From assembly GCA_035307765.1 (NCBI GenBank), contig DATGHU010000007.1, positions 62,001 to 126,000 on the forward strand: DNA of 64,000 bases, read 5' to 3'. The DNA is from a bacterium (lineage in GTDB: Bacteria > Sysuimicrobiota > Sysuimicrobiia > Sysuimicrobiales > Segetimicrobiaceae). Both the position numbers and the translations under genes were made by a program. Positions 28,178 through 35,402 of this stretch are shown piece by piece. The notes under the pieces were generated by a model, which did no database searches, was not told the origin of the DNA, and saw only the letters and a program-made list of their open reading frames with translations. Each line of letters starts with the position of its first letter. The stretch's first letter is position 1.

Positions 28178-29052
28178 CGGAGCCCTTCCTCCCGCTCCGC
28201 CGGTCGGCGGATGCTGTGTCCTGGGGGGAGGATCCCCCCGGCCAGACCAGGAGGCAGATCTCCAGGCCATGGAGCCGTCTCTCCCCCCACCGAGGCGGCG
28301 AGCCCCCCGGCGACCTCCGCCGCGGTCCCCGCCCACAATCGTTCCACGCCGCACTCGCCGGCCAAATGCGCGGCTTGGGCGGCACGCGCGGTGTCGCTGC
28401 AGGCGAACAGCACCCAGCTCGTCGCGCGGATGTCCCAGAGCGGATCGTCGCGGCGGCGGTCCGCGATTTGGTGAAGGAGCCGGTAGCGGGCGAACTTCGC
28501 CCGGAGGGCCAGGGGTGACATCGTGCCCCGGTCGAGTTCGAGGCAGTACATCCACACACAGCCGCCCGGGGAAGCGATCAGGATCACCGCATCGGACACG
28601 AGGTGGGTGTCGCCCAAGTCCACCTGGGCGTGTTGTGCGCCAAGCCACCGAAAGGCCCCCAGCCGCCCGGTGTGGTGCAGAGCGCACAGATCGCAAAACA
28701 CCTGGTTGGTCGCAATGAGGTGATCGATCTGCAGGGCGGCCACGGCGCACGCTCGGGCCCGGTCTGCCGGCGCCTCGGCGAGCCCCCCCGCCGCGGCGCG
28801 GCCGAGGGGGGCGAGGCCCCAGAATGCGCGCCGGTCGTCGAACGCTCTGTGGGTGAGGCAGGTGAGCAGCCCGTGCCGGCCCAGCAGCGACAGCCGGTGA
28901 GAGGCGCTGCGCACGGAAATCGATGGGTAGCAGACTGCGCGGATCTGCGCCGCGGTCAGGTAGCGCAGCTCATTCAGGATCTCCAGCAGCGCACGATCGC
29001 GCGGGGTCAATCGCATGATTGCGGCAGCAGGCATCACGGCCATCTCGATCAT
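28174..29052 (-). CDS. Replication-relaxation family protein
   Basis: Resembles the Replic_Relax family, known from plasmids and integrative elements and often next to TraG/VirD4 proteins. A winged-helix-like N-terminus starts with LTPRDRALLEILNELRYLT (about 15-33) and AQIRAVCYP; the middle has a DLGDTHLVSDAVILI strand region resembling a nuclease-like or restriction-fold core. The protein has 292 residues. Proposed role is binding of the element's origin or transfer site; the biochemical activity is not established. It is coupled to the VirD4-like gene and preceded by two hairpins. Confidence 0.78.
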   Translation of the reverse strand: MIEMAVMPAAAIMRLTPRDRALLEILNELRYLTAAQIRAVCYPSISVRSASHRLSLLGRHGLLTCLTHRAFDDRRAFWGLAPLGRAAAGGLAEAPADRARACAVAALQIDHLIATNQVFCDLCALHHTGRLGAFRWLGAQHAQVDLGDTHLVSDAVILIASPGGCVWMYCLELDRGTMSPLALRAKFARYRLLHQIADRRRDDPLWDIRATSWVLFACSDTARAAQAAHLAGECGVERLWAGTAAEVAGGLAASVGGETAPWPGDLPPGLAGGILPPGHSIRRPAEREEGLR

Positions 29053-29356
29053 CCCCTTTCTCCAACATCAAATACCCCGACCGGCATCCGGTCGAGGGTG
29101 GTCCCACCTAGAGGTGGTGACGTCGGGTGGACCTAGAACGAGCAGGCTAGCAAAGGACCAAACCGGTGCGCGGCACTGGGAGGGACGGGTATGTGGCGGA
29201 CTGCGGGACGACCTTTACGCCGGGGCGGATCAGCCGCGAGAATTCCGGGGCTGCCTACCCCGCACGGACGAGGCGTACGGGATCCTCGACGCTTCCGAGG
29301 GTGAAGCGCCCCCCGCGAAAGGCGCCCCGTCCGCGCGGATCAGCAGGGAATCGAGG
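29053..29356. other. Intergenic region with two hairpins before the replication-relaxation gene
   Basis: CGACCGG-CAT-CCGGTCG (29078-29094) is a perfect stem that can be extended by ACCC/GGGT with one bulge. CCACCT-AG-AGGTGG (29104-29117) follows 9 nt later, and ACCTAGA is repeated at 29106-29112 and 29131-29137. The remainder is GC-rich without a gene. Could be an operator, origin or nick region. Confidence 0.55.
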
Positions 29357-29791
29357 TTAGGAGTCTGCTGAGGCGACCTCGACGTCCTCCATGACGTCGG
29401 GCTGAGCATCGTCCGGCCCATCCGTCGAACCTTCTCTCGTCACTCCCCCGACGGCGTGTTCCCCCTCGCCGCGCGGGCTGTCGAGAAACCAGACCCGGTC
29501 ACCGACGACCTCGGTGACGCGCCGCCGAGAACCGTCTTGGGCCTCGTAGGCGCGAGTCTGCAAACGACCCTCCACCGCCACGAGTCGGCCTCGGGCGCAG
29601 TACTGTCCCACCTGCTCCGCCAGTTTCCGCCAGGCGATGCAGTGAATAAAGTCAGCGTCCCGATCCCCCGCTGAGTTTCTGAAATCTCGGTCGACGGCAA
29701 TGGTAAACTGCGCCATCGGGTGCCCATTGGTCACATACCGCAGTTCCGGATCGCGTGTCAGCCGTCCGATCAGGTGGATGCGGTTCAACAT
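29357..29791 (-). CDS. ssb: Single-stranded DNA-binding protein
   Basis: OB-fold SSB of 144 residues. LNRIHLIGRLTRDPELRY (2-19), QFTIAVDR, FIHCIAWRKLAEQ and YCARGRLVAVEGRL are clear family signatures. A very strong AAGGAGGTG precedes the ATG at 29791. The tail is acidic but ends VASADS, so the conserved DDDxPF tip that recruits repair proteins is absent. This is more like plasmid or accessory SSBs than a housekeeping copy. It is co-oriented with the replication-relaxation and VirD4-like genes. A main chromosomal ssb may exist elsewhere. Confidence 0.9.
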   Translation of the reverse strand: MLNRIHLIGRLTRDPELRYVTNGHPMAQFTIAVDRDFRNSAGDRDADFIHCIAWRKLAEQVGQYCARGRLVAVEGRLQTRAYEAQDGSRRRVTEVVGDRVWFLDSPRGEGEHAVGGVTREGSTDGPDDAQPDVMEDVEVASADS

Positions 29792-29930
29792 CGTGCCACC
29801 TCCTTCATGGGTTGCGTTCCACACCCGTGCTCGTTCGTGCCCTGCGCACTGGGGCTCCACGAAGGGCCGCCCCGCTCCCACCCGCCGCCGCCACTGGCCC
29901 GCGACAGGTTCGTCGTCAATCAGTGGGCCC

Positions 29931-29959
29931 AGCATACCAGTGAGATGTTAAGATGTCAA
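29931..29959 (-). promoter_or_regulatory. ssb promoter
   Basis: TTGACA (29959-29954), 17-nt spacer and TATGCT (29936-29931) on the minus strand. The leader to the ATG would be about 135 nt. Confidence 0.65.
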
Positions 29960-29973
29960 GATATCAAAATATC
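29942..29973. repeat. Four tandem 8-mers over the ssb promoter (candidate operator)
   Basis: GAGATGTT, AAGATGTC, AAGATATC and AAAATATC are head-to-tail from 29942 to 29973, an AT-rich island. The last two also form the inverted repeat AGATAT-CAAA-ATATCT (29959-29974). They cover the -35 and spacer of the ssb promoter, as an operator or small iteron set would. Confidence 0.65.
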
Positions 29974-30067
29974 TATTACAAATGTTCCCGTCACCTGCGC
30001 TCCTTCAGCACCGATCCGAGGAGATCTCCGCACCAGGGGCGGGACGTCGGCCCACCGGGTCCGGGAA

Positions 30068-30976
30068 TTGGAAGGCGGGAGCCCCCGTTTCGGCAGGCGC
30101 TGGGACATCTACGGCAACCGTGGGGGAGTCGAGCCGATCGGCCGCGACCTACTCGCTTCCATCCTGGGCCTGGCTTCTGCTGTGTCATGGGGGGCCGGCG
30201 ATTTCGTGGGAGGGCTGACCGCCCGGCGGACACATGTGCTGGGAGTCGTGGTCATCTCGCAAGCGGCTGGCGTGCTCTTTCTGGTCTCCCTGGCCCTCAT
30301 CCGTACCGAACCGCTCCCGACCATCGCCGACCTGATCTGGGCGAGCGCGGCCGGACTATCGGGCGGGGTGGGGCTGACCGCCCTATATCGGGCTCTGGCG
30401 GTTGGCCAGATGGGGGTCGCGGCCCCGATCACGGCAGTCGTTGCCGCCGCCCTCCCGGTGCTCTATGGGGTCCTGTCCGCAGGAATCCCCGGGACCCCCA
30501 GGCTCGTGGGATTCGCCATGGCGATCGCGGGAATTTGGCGTATTTCCCAGGGGGGCGGGCGGGTAGACCGGTTCGATGGGATCGGCGCTGCGGTGCTGGC
30601 CGGCGTTGGCTTCGGCGCGTTCTTGATCTTGATCCATCAGGTCGGCGCGCCCGCCGTGTTCTGGCCGCTGGCCGCGGCTAAGGCCACCTCGGTGGCCCTC
30701 ATGTCCGCCACCGCCCTGCTCGGCCGCCGCCGGTGGGTCCCGACGATGTCGTTGATCCCCGTGTTGGCCCTGGCCGGGGGATTGGATGTCGGCGGCAACG
30801 TTTTCTTCTTGCTGGCCTCTCAGGTCGGCCGCCTCGACGTGTCTGCCGTCCTCTCTTCGCTCTACCCGGCCACCACGGTCCTCCTGGCGCGCGGGATGCT
30901 CAAGGAGCACATCACCCGGGCACAGGCGATTGGGATGGCGGCCGTGCTGATCGCCATCCCGCTGATCGCAGCCTGA
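30068..30976 (+). CDS. EamA/DMT-family transporter
   Basis: About ten membrane helices in two five-helix EamA repeats, the drug/metabolite transporter fold. The first repeat starts ILGLASAVSWGAGDFVGG; the second ends with the family end AQAIGMAAVLIAIPL. FLLASQVGRLDVSAVLSSLYPATTV is the typical last-but-one helix pair. The start is uncertain: no ATG or GTG lies close before the first helix, and I use TTG at 30068; translation could begin closer to 30150. Exports or imports an unknown small metabolite. Confidence 0.8.
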   Translation: MEGGSPRFGRRWDIYGNRGGVEPIGRDLLASILGLASAVSWGAGDFVGGLTARRTHVLGVVVISQAAGVLFLVSLALIRTEPLPTIADLIWASAAGLSGGVGLTALYRALAVGQMGVAAPITAVVAAALPVLYGVLSAGIPGTPRLVGFAMAIAGIWRISQGGGRVDRFDGIGAAVLAGVGFGAFLILIHQVGAPAVFWPLAAAKATSVALMSATALLGRRRWVPTMSLIPVLALAGGLDVGGNVFFLLASQVGRLDVSAVLSSLYPATTVLLARGMLKEHITRAQAIGMAAVLIAIPLIAA

Positions 30977-31064
30977 GCACTGGCGCCGCCCGACGCCGCG
31001 CGATACGCTACAACAAGCGGGGCCCGCGGGCCGCCGCCCGAAGGTCCGTGAGAGGAGGAGATCC

Positions 31065-32597
31065 GTGGGGGCCAGCGAGGGATTGCCATCGTCAGGATGT
31101 GGGGAGAGGTCCTCATCTCGACTCTCCTTCCGATCGGAGACGAACTCGCGATGGGAGTGGTCCCCGGAGGAGATCAGGCACGTCGGCCACCGGGTGGTGG
31201 ATCTCATCGCCGAACACTTGAGCACCCTGGCAGAGCGGCCGGTGTTCCGGCCGCTTCCCGAGGATCTCGCCAGGGAGTATGTCGAGGACGCCGCTCCGCT
31301 GGAGGGCGCAGAGCCCTTGGCGATCCTCGACGAGTTTGCCGCCCGGATCGAGCCGTATCCCTTCGGCAACGGCCACCCGCGCTTCTACGGCTGGGTCAAC
31401 TCACCCCCGGCCGTCATGGGGATCTTCGCCGAAGCCCTGGCGGCGGCGATGAATCCCAGTTGCGCCGGTGGAAATCACGCGGCCATCTACGTGGAGCGGC
31501 TCGTGCTGAATTGGTTCAAGTCGATGCTGGGTTTCCCGCGGGAGAGCATGGGCCTGCTGGTCAGCGGAGGCTCGATGGCCACACTCACCGCCTTGGCGGT
31601 CGCCCGCCACGCCAAGGCGGGTGCGAACGTCCGGGCGCGGGGCGTCCAGGGCCGAACCTCCCCGCTCACCGTCTACGCGGGCGACGAGGGGCACAGCTGC
31701 GTGCGCAAGGCCGTCGAACTATTGGGGATCGGAAGCGACTACCTGCGCATCATTCCGTCGGATGCCCACTTCCGCATGCGGGTCCCGGACCTGGAAGCCG
31801 CGATCGAGCGCGATCTGCGCGACCACGCCCAACCCATCGCCGTGGTCGCCAGCGCCGGCACCGTCAACAGCGGGGCGATCGACCCTCTTGACGACCTCGC
31901 CGGGGTATGCCGGCGGTACGGCCTGTGGCTTCACGTGGACGGGGCGTACGGCGCGCCGGCCATCCTCACCGGGCGGTACCGCGAGGCGCTGGCGCCGATC
32001 GCGCTGGCGGACAGTATCGCCGTGGACCCCCACAAATGGATGTACGTGCCGGTGGAGGCCGGCCTGGTGCTCGTGCGGGACGCGGCCGTGATGCGCGACG
32101 CGTTCAGCCTGATCCCTCCCTACCTTAGAACCGACGGCAGTCCCGCCGGCGTGGGAGGCCCCCCGTGGTTCAGCGAGTTCGGTTTCCAGCAGACCCGAGG
32201 GTTCCGGGCCCTCAAGGTTTGGATGGCCCTCAAACACCACGGGCTCAGGGGCTATGCCGAGGCGATCGAGCGGGACATCGCCCTCGCCGAGCATCTCGCC
32301 GCCAGGGTGGAGGCGACCCCCACCTTGGAACTGTCAGCTCCTCCAGGCCTCAGCATCGTCTGTTTCCGGTACGCTCCGTCCCCCCTGCGTGGGGACGATC
32401 CCCGACTCGACGCCGTCAACAGAGCGGTGTTGGAGGAGATCCAGTTGGGCGGCCAGGCTTTTCTCTCCAGCACCACGCTGGGCGGCCGGTTCGTGCTTCG
32501 GGCCTGCATCGTGAATCCCCGGGCCTCGCCCGAGGACCTCGATGCCCTGGTGGACCTCGTCCAGGCGGCGGGGGCCCGGGCGGCGCGCACGCTGTAA
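31065..32597 (+). CDS. Group II PLP-dependent decarboxylase (aromatic-amino-acid/glutamate type)
   Basis: Decarboxylates an amino acid to an amine using PLP. The PLP lysine is in DPHKW (Lys324), HVDGAYGAPA holds the conserved Asp, and NPSCAGGNHAAI plus VSGGSMATLTAL fit the family. At 510 residues it is full length with an unusual Ser/Arg-rich 30-residue N-terminus. The GTG start has GAGGAGG upstream. Closest families are aromatic-L-amino-acid and tyrosine decarboxylases; substrate cannot be decided. Convergent with the nitroreductase/M24 locus. Confidence 0.88.
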   Translation: MGASEGLPSSGCGERSSSRLSFRSETNSRWEWSPEEIRHVGHRVVDLIAEHLSTLAERPVFRPLPEDLAREYVEDAAPLEGAEPLAILDEFAARIEPYPFGNGHPRFYGWVNSPPAVMGIFAEALAAAMNPSCAGGNHAAIYVERLVLNWFKSMLGFPRESMGLLVSGGSMATLTALAVARHAKAGANVRARGVQGRTSPLTVYAGDEGHSCVRKAVELLGIGSDYLRIIPSDAHFRMRVPDLEAAIERDLRDHAQPIAVVASAGTVNSGAIDPLDDLAGVCRRYGLWLHVDGAYGAPAILTGRYREALAPIALADSIAVDPHKWMYVPVEAGLVLVRDAAVMRDAFSLIPPYLRTDGSPAGVGGPPWFSEFGFQQTRGFRALKVWMALKHHGLRGYAEAIERDIALAEHLAARVEATPTLELSAPPGLSIVCFRYAPSPLRGDDPRLDAVNRAVLEEIQLGGQAFLSSTTLGGRFVLRACIVNPRASPEDLDALVDLVQAAGARAARTL

Positions 32598-32604
32598 CCG
32601 GTGT

Positions 32605-32621
32605 GCGTCAGGCGGTGACGC
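32605..32621 (+). terminator. Hairpin after the PLP decarboxylase
   Basis: GCGTCA-GGCGG-TGACGC followed by a T-rich GGGTCTTCTTT on the plus strand. It lies 8 nt after the stop codon. Confidence 0.55.
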
Positions 32622-32630
32622 GGGTCTTCT

Positions 32631-33971
32631 TTACCGACGCCCGCCCGCGCCGCTGCCTTCGTGCCGGGCGCCGGCGGCCACTCGGTCCTTGGGGGTCCCC
32701 GACGGACGGTTCAGGTTGGACTGCGTCTCCCGCGTGGTGGGGAGCGGCCCGTCGACGGTCCAGTAACGGGTCCCCGCCACGAGGAGCTGTTCCGCCGGGA
32801 AGCGGGTGATCACTTCGCATCCGTCTTTGGTCACGACCAGCTGTTCCTCGATCCGCGCCGCGGACCAACCATCTGAGGCGGGCCAGAACGTTTCCAGCGC
32901 GAAGACCATCCCCTCCTCTATCACCTCGGGGTGATCCAGTGAGACCAACCGGCTGAAGATTGGCTTTTCCCAGATGGAGAGCCCGACCCCGTGCCCGTAC
33001 TGGAGCGCGAACGCCGCCTCTTCGTTGGCGAACCCGAACTCCTTCGCCTTGGGCCAAACCCTGACCACGTCGGCCGTGGTGACCCCCGGCCGAATCAGAC
33101 TCAACGCGCTGTCCAGATAGTCCCGGCACCGTTTGTAGGCGTCCACCATCGCGGGGGAGGCGCTGCCGACACAAAAGGTCCGGTAGTAGCAGGTGCGATA
33201 GCCATTGTAACTGTGCAGGATGTCGAAGTACGCCGGATCCCCGACGTGCTCCGAGCCCAGATCGTAGAGCACCTTACTCACCAAGCCAACGCACTCGTTC
33301 TCGCGCATTCCGGGGCGGAGGGCGCGAAAGAGCTCCTCGTATGCCGCGTCCACCATCATCACCGCGGTGGTGGTCAGGGTGATCTCATCCTGGGTCTTGA
33401 TCTTCCGGGCTTCCTGCATCAGCGCCTCGGCCATCAACCACATGTTCTGCGCAGCCAACCCTCCGGCCAGCATGTGCGTCGCCTCGCCGTGGATGTGCGG
33501 CCCGCCCTTGGACGGGTCGGCGATGAGCGCGATCGCGGCCGGCACCCCACTCCACTCGGGATGCTCGCCGCGGCTCTGCTTGTACTCGGGGAACCAATGA
33601 CCGGAGATCCGAACCGATTCCTCCGCGAGATCCTGCAGGCGGGCGAGGTGTGCGCGGTCGCGCAGGGTCACGTAGCGAATCGGCTGGAAGTTGCCCGCGG
33701 AGGGCGCCCAGCGTGCCGCCCGCAACACCTCGAAGAGATATTCCGCGGGAATGGGGCGCTCGACGAACTGGGTGTTCCGGCACAGCCCGGTCATCGTGGT
33801 CCGCAGGGCGGGGAGCGGAAACGCCGCGTCACGCTCAACCAGAAGCTCGGGCGGCGCCGGAGCGCCGTACCGCTCGGATGAGACCAGATCGCGAAGCGGC
33901 AAGCGGGTGAGGGAAATTTCCAGGATTTTCGGGTTGATGCGCTTGAGATCGGGAGAGCCCACCCCCATCAC
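32631..33971 (-). CDS. Chimeric open frame: nitroreductase fragment fused to M24 peptidase-like domain
   Basis: One frame of 446 codons joins three pieces. Residues 1-36 are the C-terminal end of the upstream, frameshifted nitroreductase (SLTRLPLRDLVSSERY). Residues about 55-183 are most of a second nitroreductase (APSAGNFQPIRYV ... AAQNMWLMAEAL), lacking its C-terminus. From MQEARKIKTQDE (about 184) an M24 aminopeptidase P/creatinase-like domain begins, without its N-terminal domain. Within M24, SEHV is followed at once by GDPAYFDI, where relatives have about 25 more residues. YNGYRTCYYRTF has Cys where active peptidases have a metal Asp. Most likely a decayed gene pair, possibly not functional. 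I do not assign a start. Confidence 0.7.
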   Translation of the reverse strand: MMGVGSPDLKRINPKILEISLTRLPLRDLVSSERYGAPAPPELLVERDAAFPLPALRTTMTGLCRNTQFVERPIPAEYLFEVLRAARWAPSAGNFQPIRYVTLRDRAHLARLQDLAEESVRISGHWFPEYKQSRGEHPEWSGVPAAIALIADPSKGGPHIHGEATHMLAGGLAAQNMWLMAEALMQEARKIKTQDEITLTTTAVMMVDAAYEELFRALRPGMRENECVGLVSKVLYDLGSEHVGDPAYFDILHSYNGYRTCYYRTFCVGSASPAMVDAYKRCRDYLDSALSLIRPGVTTADVVRVWPKAKEFGFANEEAAFALQYGHGVGLSIWEKPIFSRLVSLDHPEVIEEGMVFALETFWPASDGWSAARIEEQLVVTKDGCEVITRFPAEQLLVAGTRYWTVDGPLPTTRETQSNLNRPSGTPKDRVAAGARHEGSGAGGRR

Positions 33972-34497
33972 CCCGATCGTGTCCCACTCGAATGGAATGT
34001 CCAGGAGCTGCTTTCAGCTTCTCGTGGGAGAAGTGCGTGTACATCACGAGTGCCATCCCGTGACATCGAGCCGCCAGCGCCAGGTGTTCGGTCGCCGCGG
34101 CCATCGCGATCTGGTGGTTCCAGGTGTTGTGGATGTGGCGGGGTCCTAGGACCGAATCCGCACAGACGGCAATACAAAAAGGGGTCGAGGCCCACGTCTG
34201 CACATACCCCCGCAGCCCCGACGGCTTGAACAGCCCCTCCCAGTGATTGGAGATGTCCTTCGACTCGCGGGTCAGCCGCTGGAGTTTCCGCTTGAGCGCG
34301 GGGTCATCCAACACGATGAATCGCACGGGGTAGCGGTCGCCCGCGGCCGGCGCGCAGCGTGCCGCGTCGAGGATCGAGGCACGCGTGTCAGCGCCGACGG
34401 GGCGCCGGTGAAAGGCGCGCAGGGTCCGGCGCGTGAGCAGACCCCTGCGCACATCCGGAGAAGGGCTCAGGTCAAGGGGCGGGACCGCAACGGCCAT
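33835..34497 (-). pseudogene. Nitroreductase-family gene with a frameshift
   Basis: FMN nitroreductase fold: RRTLRAFHRRPV near residue 23, AARCAPAAGDRYPVRFIVLDDP, and NHQIAMAAATEHLALAARCHGMALVM. After HEKLK the frame breaks: the expected continuation (QLLDIPFEWDTIGVMGVGS...) is read in the next frame, which is the start of the chimeric ORF. One extra base in the AAA/TTT run at 34012-34014 explains it. Sequencing error or a true lesion are both possible. The first 163 residues look normal. Confidence 0.78.
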
Positions 34498-34599
34498 CCC
34501 AGTGCATTTGTGTGCCTCACCGAGAACCCCTTCCGCCGCCCGCCCCCCACGGCGGACGCCGGAGCGGGGAGCGGGCTGCCGGCTCAGCGCGGCGCGGCA

Positions 34600-35199
34600 T
34601 TACGGAGCGGGTGCGGTCAGGGCGTCGGCGACCGGCGCGACGGCCGGCACCAGGGCATCGTGCAGGACCCGCTGGGTGAGGAGGGAACGGGTGGTGCCGA
34701 GCGCGGACGCCGCCTGCCGGGTCTCGGCCACGCGGCGTCCTTGTGCCGCATCAAACACCTGGATCACAAGGTTGACCTCGGCGTTCGGCGGGCCCTCCCC
34801 GTCGGGGGGGATCGCCATGCCGCCGCCGCCGGCATCGACGGACAGCAGCGGGATCCACCCCAAAATCAGCGCATCGGCCCCTACCGAGCGGGCCAGCACA
34901 CCCAGGCGATCGTAATGGAGGACGTCCACATCTTGCCACCGCAGCGACCCCTCCGCCCGTTCCATCGTCCCGCGAGGGATCACGGTGAACCGCCCGTTCG
35001 CCGCACGCGCGAGCTGCGCGGAGAGATCGTCGGCCGCGAAGCGCTCGGGAAAGACGCCGACAAACACCCCCAGCGGAGTGGGGGAGTAGAAATCCACCAC
35101 CCCCACCGATTTGACGCCGGGGGCGGCGCCCCCGGGTTCTCCCAACAGGATGACCGCGCTCACGAGCACTGCCAGTGCCACAGCGCTTTTCCGTCTCAT
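34600..35199 (-). CDS. Secreted protein of unknown function, CsgG/LpoB-like fold suspected
   Basis: 199 residues with a clean signal peptide (about 1-25). The core has alternating strands and helices: VKSVGVVDFYSPTPL, then LARSVGADALILGWI and NAEVNLVIQVFDAAQGRRVAETRQ. This VAV-DF then GAD-LI-G layout resembles lipoprotein/TolB N-terminal or CsgG-like proteins, a fold-level guess. Gly/Pro-rich loop in the middle. No Cys after the signal, so not a lipoprotein. Function unknown. Confidence 0.6.
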   Translation of the reverse strand: MRRKSAVALAVLVSAVILLGEPGGAAPGVKSVGVVDFYSPTPLGVFVGVFPERFAADDLSAQLARAANGRFTVIPRGTMERAEGSLRWQDVDVLHYDRLGVLARSVGADALILGWIPLLSVDAGGGGMAIPPDGEGPPNAEVNLVIQVFDAAQGRRVAETRQAASALGTTRSLLTQRVLHDALVPAVAPVADALTAPAP

Positions 35200-35354
35200 C
35201 GGCGACCCTCCGCGCCAGGAGTCATTCCCTGCACGCCGTCCGCTCCCCTCTCATGGTTCCTCGTCCATGCAACGGTTCCGTCACATCCGTAATTTCGCAG
35301 ACCGGCGAGGGGGACCCAGCGCGGCGGAGGACGGACGACCGGTGCGGCGCGGAG

Positions 35355-35363
35355 TGGTATAAT
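35355..35363 (+). promoter_or_regulatory. Extended -10 promoter of the ABC exporter operon
   Basis: TGG-TATAAT, an extended -10, about 40 nt before the first ABC gene. The -35 region is poor, which is normal with an extended -10. Confidence 0.62.
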
Positions 35364-35402
35364 CGCCGGTAACGTCCCCGACCGCTGATCCGCAGGAGCC
35401 TC

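Noticed and set aside
32631-33423. Intact Xaa-Pro aminopeptidase
   Set aside because: The N-terminal domain is missing, a metal Asp is Cys and about 25 residues are absent near 33240.
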